Source: Rhodospirillaceae bacterium
GTDB taxonomy: Bacteria; Pseudomonadota; Alphaproteobacteria; Rhodospirillales; Rhodospirillaceae
Length of the DNA: 40,566 bases
NCBI GenBank assembly: GCA_004297485.1
Contig: SCTM01000116.1
Location: 1 to 40,566 of the forward strand
Direction: 5' to 3'
Below are positions 1 through 7,869 of this stretch, piece after piece. Position 1 is the first letter of the stretch, and the number at the start of each line of letters is the position of its first letter. Made by a program: the position numbers and the translations under genes. The notes beneath the pieces were generated by a model that saw only the letters and a program-made list of their open reading frames with translations, did not search any database and was not told the DNA's origin.

Positions 1-725
1 GTCATGACAAAGCGGGCATCGGGATAAACCGCGAGGATGTTGTCCATGGCGATCACGTGGTTGGGGTATTTGAGCGCCCAGCGCTGCCGCGGTTTGCGCC
101 ATTGAAGGAGTTGCAGCTGCCGTTTGTGCGCACGGTAGGCTGGCGTGAAATCCAGTCCGCTCATCAGGTATTCGAAATAGGACGGCACACATAGCATGTT
201 GTGGAACCCCGCCGCCGCGTAGCTCTGCTCGAGAAACGCATGGCACTCCTCGGGCCCGTCCGCATCGAACAGGTGCATTGCCTCGAAACCCTCGATCGGA
301 GGGGTCTGACGGCGGCGCGTCTCGTCGGCAAGGCGGCGCCGGGCGGACTCCGGATCGTAGCCCGGCGGCGGCGATGGCGTGATGGCCTCCCACGTGCGGA
401 TCAGGCGGAAACGCGGATCGCGATCGAATAGATATTGGAAAAAGGTCGTCCCCGAACGCGGCAGTCCGGTCAGAAATACCGGATCGACGATCGCTTCCTT
501 GTCTATCTCGGGATACTCACGCAGCCATTTGAGGCCGTCCAGACGGTCCGCCGTTCGCTGCACGAGACTCCCGTGTATGGCCGCTTCGCCCTGCGGCGAA
601 AGTCCGGCTTCGGCATTGATCGCGGTCACCAGCCGATCAAGGTTGGGCTGAAGCAAGTCCGCTTCCAAATCGGCAATGCCGATCCGTGCTTCGGCCTCGG
701 CCACGATGGCGGCGGTGCTCAGCAT
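1..725 (-). CDS. Sulfotransferase family protein (3' end beyond window)
   Basis: The leftward frame is open from an ATG at 725 to the window edge (241 codons), so the C-terminus is missing. Residues 86-94 (TGLPRSGTT) match the 5'-phosphosulfate-binding loop of PAPS-dependent sulfotransferases, followed by a helix with FFQYLFDRDPRFR, as in the Sulfotransfer_3 type family. The reaction would be transfer of sulfate from PAPS to a hydroxyl or amine of a small molecule; the substrate is unknown, and some family members have no shown sulfotransferase activity. A GGAGAG ribosome binding site lies just upstream of the ATG. It is the last visible gene of a leftward set with a SnoaL-like gene and two SDRs, 56 bases after the former, so co-transcription is likely. 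The family is confident; the function within the cluster is not. Confidence 0.85.
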   Translation of the reverse strand, partial: MLSTAAIVAEAEARIGIADLEADLLQPNLDRLVTAINAEAGLSPQGEAAIHGSLVQRTADRLDGLKWLREYPEIDKEAIVDPVFLTGLPRSGTTFFQYLFDRDPRFRLIRTWEAITPSPPPGYDPESARRRLADETRRRQTPPIEGFEAMHLFDADGPEECHAFLEQSYAAAGFHNMLCVPSYFEYLMSGLDFTPAYRAHKRQLQLLQWRKPRQRWALKYPNHVIAMDNILAVYPDARFVM

Positions 726-781
726 GACACCCTCTCCGGCGAGATGTTCGTACGGCTGACCGCCGCGCTATATCCGCTGCA

Positions 782-1315
782 CTAAGCTCGGGCGCCGCGT
801 GCGAACAGGCGGGTGGAAAGGACCTTGTAGCTCAGATCCTGCTCCGGCGGCATCGGCGATTCCTTGGGCGTGGGGATCGGAAGAACGAATTGCTGATCGA
901 AGGAGACGTCGCGGAGTGCGAACCGCCAGCGGCCGTCGCCTTCCTTGCGATAGCGATCGACGTAGCGGACGGCCATAACATCCTCGACCATACCGCCTTT
1001 GCCGTCCGGCAAGGTGTGGCAGGCGAGGGCATAAACCTCTCCTTCCGCTTTATCGCCGTCGACGGAAATCAGGTGGTTGCAGATACAATGGTTCGTGACG
1101 GGCGCGTGAGGCAACGACCGCTCCAGGAAGTCGATAAACTCGTCGGCCGTGCCGCTGAAATGCTTGCCATGCCTGTCCGTGGCGTCTTTTGTATAGAGCG
1201 TGCGAAGCAGGGCGATGTCCTTGCGATCGACTCCCCGTGAGTAGAGCAGCGCCAGGTCCCTAATGTCCTCCTTGGCGATCAACGTGGCGATCGCATTCTG
1301 ATCGATGTTTGTCAT
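782..1315 (-). CDS. SnoaL-like / NTF2-fold protein
   Basis: 177 residues. The N-terminus (AIATLIAKEDIRDLALLYSR) followed by a short acidic helix and DATDRHG is the pattern of SnoaL_4-type proteins, which form an alpha+beta cone with a ligand pocket. Members act as ring hydroxylase small subunits, isomerases, cyclases or dehydratases on small aromatic or steroid-like molecules. The VDRYRKEGDGRWRFALRDVSFD segment near residues 118-140 fits the last strands of this fold. It sits 45 bases after an SDR gene and 56 before a sulfotransferase gene, all leftward, suggesting one operon. A specific reaction cannot be assigned. Family assignment is by motif and length only. Confidence 0.8.
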   Translation of the reverse strand: MTNIDQNAIATLIAKEDIRDLALLYSRGVDRKDIALLRTLYTKDATDRHGKHFSGTADEFIDFLERSLPHAPVTNHCICNHLISVDGDKAEGEVYALACHTLPDGKGGMVEDVMAVRYVDRYRKEGDGRWRFALRDVSFDQQFVLPIPTPKESPMPPEQDLSYKVLSTRLFARGARA

Positions 1316-1360
1316 CGTCCTTCTCCCTCTTGGCTTCAGGCTTGGTACTCTTCCCTGGTA

Positions 1361-2122
1361 TCAACCGGCGGTGATCCCGTGATCGACGGAGATGCAGGCC
1401 CCATGATAGCCGCGTGCGGCATCCGACGCGAGAAAGGCGACCATCTCGGCCACATCATCTATTTCGACCAGGCCGCGCAAAGGCACGAAGCGCTTCAGCA
1501 GTGTGGGATCGGCACCCTCGGGCATCCTGGTATTCCGGGCGAGGGTGGTCATCATGCCGCCGGGTGCCACCGCGTTGATGCGCACGGGCTTGTGCATATA
1601 TTCCATGGCAAGCGCCTTGGTTATGTGGGTGAGGCCGGCCTTGGCCGCACAATAAGCCGCCGTATAGGCTTGTCCGATGAGGGCCGCTTGAGAGGTAACA
1701 TTCACCACCGCACCCTGTGCTTCGAGCAGGTGAGGCATTGCCGCTTGGATAAGGTAAAAGGGTGCGCTCAGATTGACGGCGAGCGTCCGCTCCCAGTCCC
1801 CAGGCGACATGTCGGCGGTATGGGATGGAATGAGAACCCCGGCCACGTTGCAGAGTGCATCAAGACGGCCAAATGCCTTGACCGCTGCCGCGACGGCCTC
1901 CCGGCAATTCCCGCCCACGGCAAGATCGGTAACATAGACGAGCCCAGTGGCGCCGACCGCGCGCAGTTGATCGAACGTCTCGCGGAGCCCGGCGTCATTC
2001 ACATCGACCAGACAGACGGCGGCACCGGCGCGACCCAGTTCAAGCGCCGTGGCACGGCCCAGACCGGAAGCCGCCCCCGTCACCAGCGCGGCTTTGTTCC
2101 GCATATCTCCTATCTTCGGCAT
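1361..2122 (-). CDS. Short-chain dehydrogenase/reductase (SDR), classical type
   Basis: 253 residues, usual length for classical SDRs. The NAD(P)-binding motif TGAASGLG is at 15-22, with a variant NVAG at 92-95 in place of NNAG. The catalytic triad is Ser144 with Tyr157 and Lys161 in YCAAK. Asp40 at the end of strand 2 (LVDV) suggests NAD rather than NADP preference; this is an inference. It would oxidise or reduce an alcohol/ketone of unknown identity. The ATG at 2122 has GGGAGAG upstream at good spacing; the internal ATG six codons later has AGGAG only two bases away and is less likely. It lies 53 bases after the neighbouring SDR gene and before the SnoaL-like gene, so the set is probably co-transcribed. 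Confidence 0.9.
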   Translation of the reverse strand: MPKIGDMRNKAALVTGAASGLGRATALELGRAGAAVCLVDVNDAGLRETFDQLRAVGATGLVYVTDLAVGGNCREAVAAAVKAFGRLDALCNVAGVLIPSHTADMSPGDWERTLAVNLSAPFYLIQAAMPHLLEAQGAVVNVTSQAALIGQAYTAAYCAAKAGLTHITKALAMEYMHKPVRINAVAPGGMMTTLARNTRMPEGADPTLLKRFVPLRGLVEIDDVAEMVAFLASDAARGYHGACISVDHGITAG

Positions 2123-2175
2123 ATTCCGGCTCTCCCGTCAGATATCGTGCATCGGCTGGACGACCCAAGGGCGCG

Positions 2176-2976
2176 TCATATGGCAAAGCTGTAGCCGCCA
2201 TTTACGGGATAGGTCTGTCCCGTGATCCATCCCGCGGCGTTCGAGCATAAAAACAGCGCCATGGCGGCCACGTCGTCGGGCTTGCCAAGGCGGCGAATGA
2301 CATAGCGGGAAACCAGCGCTTTCGCCTGATCGCTTTCAAGGAATGCGGCCTTTGTCGCCTCGTCCATGGGCGGTTCCAGTGACGAAAGCGAAATGGCATT
2401 GGACGTGATTCCGAAACGTCCGGTCTCCTTCGCGATGGCGCGGACAAAGCCGGCTGCCCCCGCCTTGGCCGCCGCGTAGGCCGCAAGCCGCGCCTCGCCG
2501 ACACGACCCGCGTCGGACACGACGGTCACGATCCTGCCCCGGCGTGCGGCCACCATCCCCGGTATTGTCGCATGGGCGCAGTTCATCACACCCCGGAGGT
2601 TGGTGTGGAAATAACGTTCCCATTCGGCGGGGTCGGTTTCCCAGAAAAACGGCGACAAGCCCATTTGCGCATTGGGACCGGCATTGCCCGCATTATTGAC
2701 GAGGATTGTGACGGGACCCAATTTCGCGGTTGCTGCGGCGACCGCCGCGCGGACAGCGGCGTGGTCGCCTACATCCGCGGGCACCGCAAGGGCGCGCACG
2801 CCCAATGCCTCGATCTCGGCGACGACTGCCGCGGCGCGTTCGGGAATGTAGTCATTGACCGCCACGCCGCCGGCATTGTGATGCGCAAGCGCGAGGGCGA
2901 TGCCCCGGCCCGCGCCCTGGCCCGCCCCGGTCACAAAGGCGATCTGGCCATCCAGGTTCAGCAGATCCGCGTTCAT
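2176..2976 (-). CDS. Short-chain dehydrogenase/reductase (SDR)
   Basis: 266 residues from the ATG at 2976. The nucleotide loop TGAGQGAG is at 16-23, NNAG at 94-97, Ser154, and Tyr167/Lys171 in YAAAK, so all SDR catalytic elements are present. Asp42 after strand 2 suggests NAD(H). The frame is open six codons further upstream, but GGAGGC lies seven bases before the chosen ATG and would otherwise be coding, so that RBS decides the start. It is first in the leftward set of four genes and divergent from the SMP-30-like gene, so its promoter should lie in 2977-3291. The substrate is unknown; the sequence resembles 3-oxoacyl-ACP reductase-like dehydrogenases used in catabolic clusters. Confidence 0.9.
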   Translation of the reverse strand: MNADLLNLDGQIAFVTGAGQGAGRGIALALAHHNAGGVAVNDYIPERAAAVVAEIEALGVRALAVPADVGDHAAVRAAVAAATAKLGPVTILVNNAGNAGPNAQMGLSPFFWETDPAEWERYFHTNLRGVMNCAHATIPGMVAARRGRIVTVVSDAGRVGEARLAAYAAAKAGAAGFVRAIAKETGRFGITSNAISLSSLEPPMDEATKAAFLESDQAKALVSRYVIRRLGKPDDVAAMALFLCSNAAGWITGQTYPVNGGYSFAI

Positions 2977-3291
2977 CGTCGTTTCGCCTCCCATCGTCTC
3001 GGCCGCCCAATGCCGCGCTGCAGCGCGCTATCGCCGCCTCTGGCATCACGCCACGCGGCTGGCGCAGAACTGCCTTCAGGATATTCCATCCATGCCGTCG
3101 TATTGATAAGTTTTTTCGGTCTAATAAGATCATCGCGCCCGCATTATCTTGATATTGTTCGAGCGATGGATCGATGCGGTCGCGGATGGCGCATCGTACC
3201 ATTAGAAGAGTGGCCACGAGGCGAACACCATCAATCTTAAGCCGCGCATCGGTGCCGAAGTCGCGACTGACTTCGGTGAGGGGGTTAAGAG
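2977..3291. other. Divergent intergenic region with probable promoters
   Basis: 315 bases between the leftward SDR and the rightward SMP-30-like gene. The part from about 3095 to 3165 is clearly more AT-rich than its surroundings, as expected for a divergent promoter region. No convincing gene, operator palindrome or RNA structure was found. A rightward promoter candidate is listed separately. Confidence 0.6.
3103..3130 (+). promoter_or_regulatory. Candidate sigma70-type promoter for the SMP-30-like gene
   Basis: TTGATA at 3103-3108 and TAAGAT at 3125-3130 are separated by 16 bases, matching -35 and -10 consensus at five and four of six positions respectively. It lies in the AT-rich part of the divergent gap and would leave a leader of about 150 bases. 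By-eye motif only. Confidence 0.25.
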
Positions 3292-4164
3292 ATGGAATTC
3301 AATTCCATTGCAACAGGCTATTACCTTGAGGCTCTGGCCGTAGACGGGGACGCTGTCTGGTTCAGTGACGTCGTAGAGGGCGGTATCCGGCGGCGTTTGC
3401 CGGACGGTACCACCGACGCGTGGCTGCCCGGCAAGCGATGGATCGGCTCCATCGTCATTAACGAGGATGGCGCGGTCCTCAGTTCCGGTGCCGGCGGCAT
3501 CGCCTGGTTTAATCCGGCAACCGGCGCGGCGGGCATGCTGCTTGATGCGATCGACGGTCGGCCGATTGATGGCGTCAACGAGATTCTGCACGACGGCAAG
3601 GGGGGGCTCTATTTCGGCACGGTTGATATTCCGGCGATCGCGCGGGGCGAGGCGCCTGGACCTGCCGCGCTCTATCGGCTGGACACGGGCGGGCGCGTGA
3701 CTCGGTTATGCGGCAGTCTCAAATTCTCCAACGGCATTGGTATCAGCGCGGACGGCCGGCGCCTTTACCACAACGAAACCTTCGTCGGCACGTCAGCCTA
3801 TGACGTGGCGTCCGATGGAAGCATCGGCAATGCGATGCCACTCACCAAGCAACTGGACTGCGATGGACTGGCGATTGATTGCGAGGATAATATCTGGATT
3901 GCCGGCTACCATTCTGACACGCTTAGCCGCCTGCGGCCCGACGGGACGGTCGATCGGCGGGTGGCTTTGCCCGCCGGGGGTGTTACAAATATCAGATTCG
4001 GTGGCGGCGATGGCCGCGAGCTTTATTTGACGACGGTTGCCCCCGAGGCCGGAGACGCGCTGGCAAAGGGCGTCATGCCGGCGCGCACGTCCGTGCTCTA
4101 CCATGCGCGCTCGGATGTGGCGGGACAACCGATGGCGCGCACGCGGTTTCGTCTCGGGCACTGA
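3292..4164 (+). CDS. SMP-30/gluconolactonase/LRE-like beta-propeller protein
   Basis: 290 residues, the usual length for SMP-30/gluconolactonase-family six-bladed propellers, which bind a divalent metal and hydrolyse lactones. Recognisable blades include SNGIGISADGRRLYHNET (about 148-165), DGLAIDCEDNIWIAGY (about 193-208) and VTNIRFGGGDGRELYLTT, matching the family's NG(L)AFSPDG, DGLAVD and TN-FGG-LY-TT motifs. Glu13 in LEALAV and Asn101 in GVNEI are candidate metal ligands. The role is inferred to be hydrolysis of a lactone or ester made by the neighbouring dehydrogenases. A purine-rich stretch (GAGGGGG) lies shortly before the ATG. It is followed after 180 bases by an SDR gene on the same strand; a palindromic repeat lies in between. 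Confidence 0.85.
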   Translation: MEFNSIATGYYLEALAVDGDAVWFSDVVEGGIRRRLPDGTTDAWLPGKRWIGSIVINEDGAVLSSGAGGIAWFNPATGAAGMLLDAIDGRPIDGVNEILHDGKGGLYFGTVDIPAIARGEAPGPAALYRLDTGGRVTRLCGSLKFSNGIGISADGRRLYHNETFVGTSAYDVASDGSIGNAMPLTKQLDCDGLAIDCEDNIWIAGYHSDTLSRLRPDGTVDRRVALPAGGVTNIRFGGGDGRELYLTTVAPEAGDALAKGVMPARTSVLYHARSDVAGQPMARTRFRLGH

Positions 4165-4250
4165 TGTCATCGGACGTCGCGGGCCTGATGCGCGCAGACC
4201 CGCAAGAATATTGGTTGAGGAAAACAGACAACAACGGCGGCGCTATCGCG

Positions 4251-4309
4251 TGGTCCAATTCGAACATTCGCATCCCGGCTCGACAGGCTGTTTTGTGAAT
4301 GTCAAATCC
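4251..4309 (+). repeat. 59-base palindromic element, copy 1
   Basis: The block starts TGGTCC and ends AAATCC. Its arms contain GAACATTCGCA and the near-complementary TGTGAATGTC, so it can fold into a hairpin. The same 59-base block, inverted, lies at 21790-21848 with about 47 of 59 identical positions by eye. It sits in the gap just before the ribosome binding site of the next SDR gene. Probably a dispersed non-coding palindromic repeat. Confidence 0.75.
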
Positions 4310-4344
4310 GTTCCACCCGTAGCCGCAATCCGGGAGAAGCGAAT

Positions 4345-5211
4345 ATGTCCAAAGGAAAACCTGTCATTGCCGTCGTCACCGGGGCCAGCCGCGGCGCCGG
4401 TCGTGGCATCGCCATCGCGCTTGGTGGCTATGGCTGCACCGTATATGTGACCGGGCGCTCCGAGAAGGCCGGAGATGCATCGCTGCCAGGCACCATTTAC
4501 GAGACCGCGGAGGCGGTGACGGCCGCCGGCGGCAAAGGCATCGCCGTCCGTGTCGATCACAGTGACGATGATCAGACCAAAGCTTTGGTCGATCAGGTTC
4601 TGCGGGAGCAGGGGCGGCTCGACATTCTCGTCAACAACGCATGCGCGCTGAGCGACGCGCTCACCAATCCGGGCGGTTTCTGGGAAAAGCCGCTTGAGAT
4701 TGTCGACATGCTCGATGTCGGCCTGCGCAGCGGCTATGTCGCCAGCTATTACGCGGCGCCGACGCTGGTCAAACAACGCCATGGGCTCGTGATCTTCACC
4801 TCGGCGTCGGGCTCCGTCCACTACGTGCTTGGGCCGGCCTACGGCGCCCACAAAGCCGGCATGGACAAGTTCGCCGCCGACATGGCGGTTGACTTCAAGG
4901 ATTACAACGTCGCCGCTATATCCATCTGGATGGGAGGTCTTCTGACCGATCGGCTGAAGAGGATCATTGCATCCGATCCGGTCAAATTCGCTCATCTGGA
5001 GGGGACTCTGGAAACACCGGAATTTACAGGACATATTATCTGGGCCCTGTACAACGATCCCAAGCTCATGGAGATGAGCGGCCAGACGGTGATCGGTGCC
5101 GAAATGGCCGTGAAGTATGGGATCAAGGATGAAGGCGGACGGCAGCCGCCGTCCTTCCGCGATCTCCATCACATTGCGCCGAGAGTGCAATACGCGAACG
5201 TCGTCCGCTGA
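4345..5211 (+). CDS. SDR family oxidoreductase, DHRS1-like
   Basis: 288 residues. Nucleotide loop TGASRGAG at 12-19, strand-2 TGRSEK (Arg38 suggests NADP), NNAC at 97-100 in place of NNAG, TSAS at 152-155, and catalytic Tyr166/Lys170 in YGAHK. The long loop with IYETAEAV and the region SGYVASYYAAPTLVK resemble the DHRS1-like subgroup of SDRs, whose bacterial members are poorly characterised. A GGGAGAAG ribosome binding site precedes the ATG. It is followed by another SDR after 49 bases, probably in one operon with the upstream SMP-30-like gene. The substrate is unknown. A 315-residue frame on the opposite strand is a composition artefact. Confidence 0.9.
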   Translation: MSKGKPVIAVVTGASRGAGRGIAIALGGYGCTVYVTGRSEKAGDASLPGTIYETAEAVTAAGGKGIAVRVDHSDDDQTKALVDQVLREQGRLDILVNNACALSDALTNPGGFWEKPLEIVDMLDVGLRSGYVASYYAAPTLVKQRHGLVIFTSASGSVHYVLGPAYGAHKAGMDKFAADMAVDFKDYNVAAISIWMGGLLTDRLKRIIASDPVKFAHLEGTLETPEFTGHIIWALYNDPKLMEMSGQTVIGAEMAVKYGIKDEGGRQPPSFRDLHHIAPRVQYANVVR

Positions 5212-5260
5212 CCTCGTTTAACCGGTTTGACGCCGCGCGTCTGAAAAGCCCGAGGGCAAG

Positions 5261-6175
5261 ATGAGCATATTGAACGGCAAGGCGGTCGTTATCACAGGCT
5301 CCGGCCGCGGCATCGGCGCCGCCTGCGCCAAGGGCGCGGCTCGTCAAGGCGCGTCGGTGGTCGTCAACGATATCGACGCTCCCGAGGCGAACGAAACGGC
5401 GGCAGCGATCATGGCGGAAGGCGGAAAGGCCGTTGCATGTGTCGCAGACGTCTCCAAATGGGAGGAGGCCGGCCGGCTGATCGAAACCTGCATCTCGGCC
5501 TTCGGCAAGATCGACGGTCTCGTCAACAATGCCGGGTTATACCACGTGGCGAAAATCGATGCCTTTGATCCCACCACCGCGCGGTCGATGGTCGATGCCA
5601 ACGTGCTCGGCCCGCTCTTCTGTACCGGTCATGCCGTCAAGCCGATGCTGAAGCAGGGGTCGGGCTCGATCATCAACGTCATATCGGGCGCGCACATGGG
5701 TATGCCGACGATGGGTGTCTACGGCGCGACCAAAGGCGCGGTCGCATCGATGATCTACACGTGGGCGATGGAGCTGGCCGGATCGGGCGTGCGCGTAAAC
5801 GGACTGTCGCCGCTCGGCGCGACACGAATGGGTGTGTCACACAATGCGTCGCCGGAAGAACGGGCGCGATTGTATGCCCATATTCAGAAGCCGGAAGCGA
5901 ACTCGCCGGTTGTGGAATTTCTGCTGTCGGATCTTTCGAAAGACGTGAACGGTCAGGTGATCCGTATAGATAAGGACGAGATTCAACTTTACGTCCACCC
6001 CGCGCTGCTGCTTCCTCCCGTGGTGCGCGCCACGTGGACGGCCGAGGCGATTGCCGAGGCGTTCAAGCGCGAACTCAAGGACCGCCAGGTTCCCTGCGGT
6101 GTTTTGGGCATGACGGACCTGCCGGTCGAACCAAAAAGCGGTATTTGGAAGCGCAGAGCAGAAGCGGCGTCATAA
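5261..6175 (+). CDS. SDR family oxidoreductase with C-terminal extension
   Basis: 304 residues, about 50 longer than a typical classical SDR. The core has TGSGRGIG at 12-19, Asp37 after strand 2 (VVNDID, NAD-type), NNAG at 89-92, Ser142 and Tyr154/Lys158 in YGATK. After the usual end near NGQVIRID (about 233-240) a tail continues with a predicted helix (TAEAIAEAFKREL) and a basic C-terminus. Similar tails occur in actinobacterial and sphingomonad SDRs of lipid or steroid catabolism, so a bulky hydrophobic substrate is possible; this is inference. GAGGGCAAG precedes the ATG. It ends the rightward operon and converges with a radical SAM gene 44 bases away. Confidence 0.9.
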   Translation: MSILNGKAVVITGSGRGIGAACAKGAARQGASVVVNDIDAPEANETAAAIMAEGGKAVACVADVSKWEEAGRLIETCISAFGKIDGLVNNAGLYHVAKIDAFDPTTARSMVDANVLGPLFCTGHAVKPMLKQGSGSIINVISGAHMGMPTMGVYGATKGAVASMIYTWAMELAGSGVRVNGLSPLGATRMGVSHNASPEERARLYAHIQKPEANSPVVEFLLSDLSKDVNGQVIRIDKDEIQLYVHPALLLPPVVRATWTAEAIAEAFKRELKDRQVPCGVLGMTDLPVEPKSGIWKRRAEAAS

Positions 6176-6190
6176 GCACGTGATTCGTGC
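6176..6190. terminator. Short hairpin between convergent genes
   Basis: GCACG-TGATT-CGTGC starts immediately after the SDR stop codon and is followed by ATATTTGATT. The five-base stem is short and the tract is not pure T, so terminator function is only possible. Confidence 0.3.
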
Positions 6191-6219
6191 ATATTTGATT
6201 GATAGGCCGGACATCCACC

Positions 6220-7785
6220 CTAACCGCTGACCCTGGCCGCGCTTCCGGCGCGCCGAGCGGCGGCCTTCTTGCGCGCATCCTTGAGGCGATGCTCCAGCAC
6301 GGTGGCTGCGTCGCCGCCAAAGAAGATATTGCGGACCGTCCGCCAGATACGCGATGGAAACCGAATATAACCGACGATGTAGTTCGTGAGCATGAAGCCG
6401 ATGCGATAGACGGCCAGCTCGCGGGAACTCATGCGGTCATTGCAGGTCAGCGGATTGAACATGGTGTAATCGCTGTTCAACGACGTCAGCGCCAGGAAAT
6501 AGTTGTCGTCGAGGGTCAGCTTTCCTTGACCGGTCAATTCGGTGAACAACTCGGTGCCCGGATAGGGCGAGAAAATGTTGATGGTGACCTCATCCGCTCC
6601 TTTCCACGCCAGGTAAAGTCCGTAGCGAATCGTCTGGAAAACGTTGCGCCGCGTCTCGTGGGGAAAGCCGATGATCAGGTTGGTGCGAACGATGATGCCT
6701 TGGCGTTTGGCCTCAAGCACCGACTGGGTCAGGGAGTCGAGCTCGATGCGCTTCTTGATCTTGACCAAAGTCTCGGGCGAGCCGCTTTCCGGCGCATAGA
6801 CAAGGTAGTTGCAGTTTGTCCGCTTGAGCATTGCCAGGGTCTCGCCGTCGAGCGCCTCGCTGCGCGTTCCCGAAGGTAGCGACCAATTGAGATAATCGAG
6901 TCCTTCATCGATCAGCCGCTGGCAGAACTCCAGCGTCCAGCGCTTTTTCGTGATCGCCGTCAGGTCGTAGAATTGCAGCGCCGTGATATCGTAGCGCGCC
7001 ACGTATGATTTGATCTCGCCGATGAGGTCGTCGATATCGCGCAGAATATATCGCGTCGTCCACATGCGCGGGTTCGAGCAGAAGGTGCACTGATAAGGGC
7101 AACCGCGCGAGGCAATGATCGGCATGTCGCGCGCCGTCTGCACACCGTAAGATTTGCCGGCGGTCCAGAACCGTTCCATGTAGCCGTCGGGCCAGATCGG
7201 CCAGGCAAGGTCGCTGACCTCGCGGATGCGCTCGCCGGCAATCAGAGCGATGGTACCGTCGCCGGTGCGGTAGGCCGCCCCGGCGACGGCTGAAAAGTCG
7301 CGGCCGTTGCCATGGGCTTCGCAGATCTCGAACAGCGCGCGTTCACCCTCGCCGCAGACACAGACGTCGATCTCCGCGCAGTCGCGCATGCTGTATTCCG
7401 TGAGGGCGGTGATGTGCTCGCCGCCGGCAACGATCAGTGCGTTGGGGAAACGTTGGCGCACGGCACGGATGAGGGTGCGAACGATCGGCCATTCGCCCGA
7501 GAACATGGTCGAGAAGCCGATGACGCGGGTCTCCGGCGGAATGCGGCTTACTACTTCCGCGAAGGTCAGGCCGTGGCATTGGTAGCCGGGAAACTCCGGC
7601 AACTGCCACACGCGGTTCAGGGCCTCGGCGATCCCATCGACCACATGGGTGCGGTAGCCTTTAGATCGCAGATAGGCGCTCAGATAGGCGAAGGCGATGC
7701 AGGGCGTCGCTTCGTTGTTGAGCGCCCGCGTCGTCGACACAATGGGCGCTCGAACCAGTGTTACGAGAAACTTTTCATCCGCCAT
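6220..7785 (-). CDS. B12-binding-type radical SAM protein
   Basis: 521 residues. The N-terminal 150 residues show the Rossmann-like layout of cobalamin-binding domains (AYLSAYLRSKGYRTHVVDG, RVIGFSTMF, ALIVAGGEHIT, DVCVCGEGE), without an obvious cobalamin-histidine motif. The radical SAM cluster motif CPYQCTFC is at 229-236 (Cys229, Cys233, Cys236), followed by a TIM-barrel-like region with LVYAPESGS and NLIIGFPHET, and a basic C-terminus. Such proteins carry out methylations, rearrangements or anaerobic-type ring closures; relatives work on hopanoids, tetrapyrroles, antibiotics and glycans. The ATG at 7785 lacks a clear Shine-Dalgarno sequence. It lies 84 bases after a methyltransferase gene of the glycan operon on the same strand and may be its last gene. 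Fold is confident, reaction unknown. Confidence 0.9.
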   Translation of the reverse strand: MADEKFLVTLVRAPIVSTTRALNNEATPCIAFAYLSAYLRSKGYRTHVVDGIAEALNRVWQLPEFPGYQCHGLTFAEVVSRIPPETRVIGFSTMFSGEWPIVRTLIRAVRQRFPNALIVAGGEHITALTEYSMRDCAEIDVCVCGEGERALFEICEAHGNGRDFSAVAGAAYRTGDGTIALIAGERIREVSDLAWPIWPDGYMERFWTAGKSYGVQTARDMPIIASRGCPYQCTFCSNPRMWTTRYILRDIDDLIGEIKSYVARYDITALQFYDLTAITKKRWTLEFCQRLIDEGLDYLNWSLPSGTRSEALDGETLAMLKRTNCNYLVYAPESGSPETLVKIKKRIELDSLTQSVLEAKRQGIIVRTNLIIGFPHETRRNVFQTIRYGLYLAWKGADEVTINIFSPYPGTELFTELTGQGKLTLDDNYFLALTSLNSDYTMFNPLTCNDRMSSRELAVYRIGFMLTNYIVGYIRFPSRIWRTVRNIFFGGDAATVLEHRLKDARKKAAARRAGSAARVSG

Positions 7786-7869
7786 GGCGACAGGAGTTTA
7801 GCCCACGGCAACCAAGTGCGGTAGTACAGTTCGGCCCCCAGTGCAGCCCCCAGTGCGGCCGCCCGGCCG

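Noticed and set aside
4243-5190. A 315-codon frame antisense to an SDR gene
   Set aside because: The sense strand has all SDR motifs and a ribosome binding site; the antisense frame begins inside it and runs into the palindromic element.
7786-7869. CCCCAGTGC direct repeat before the radical SAM gene
   Set aside because: Two short adjacent copies with one mismatch; too short to distinguish from local slippage.
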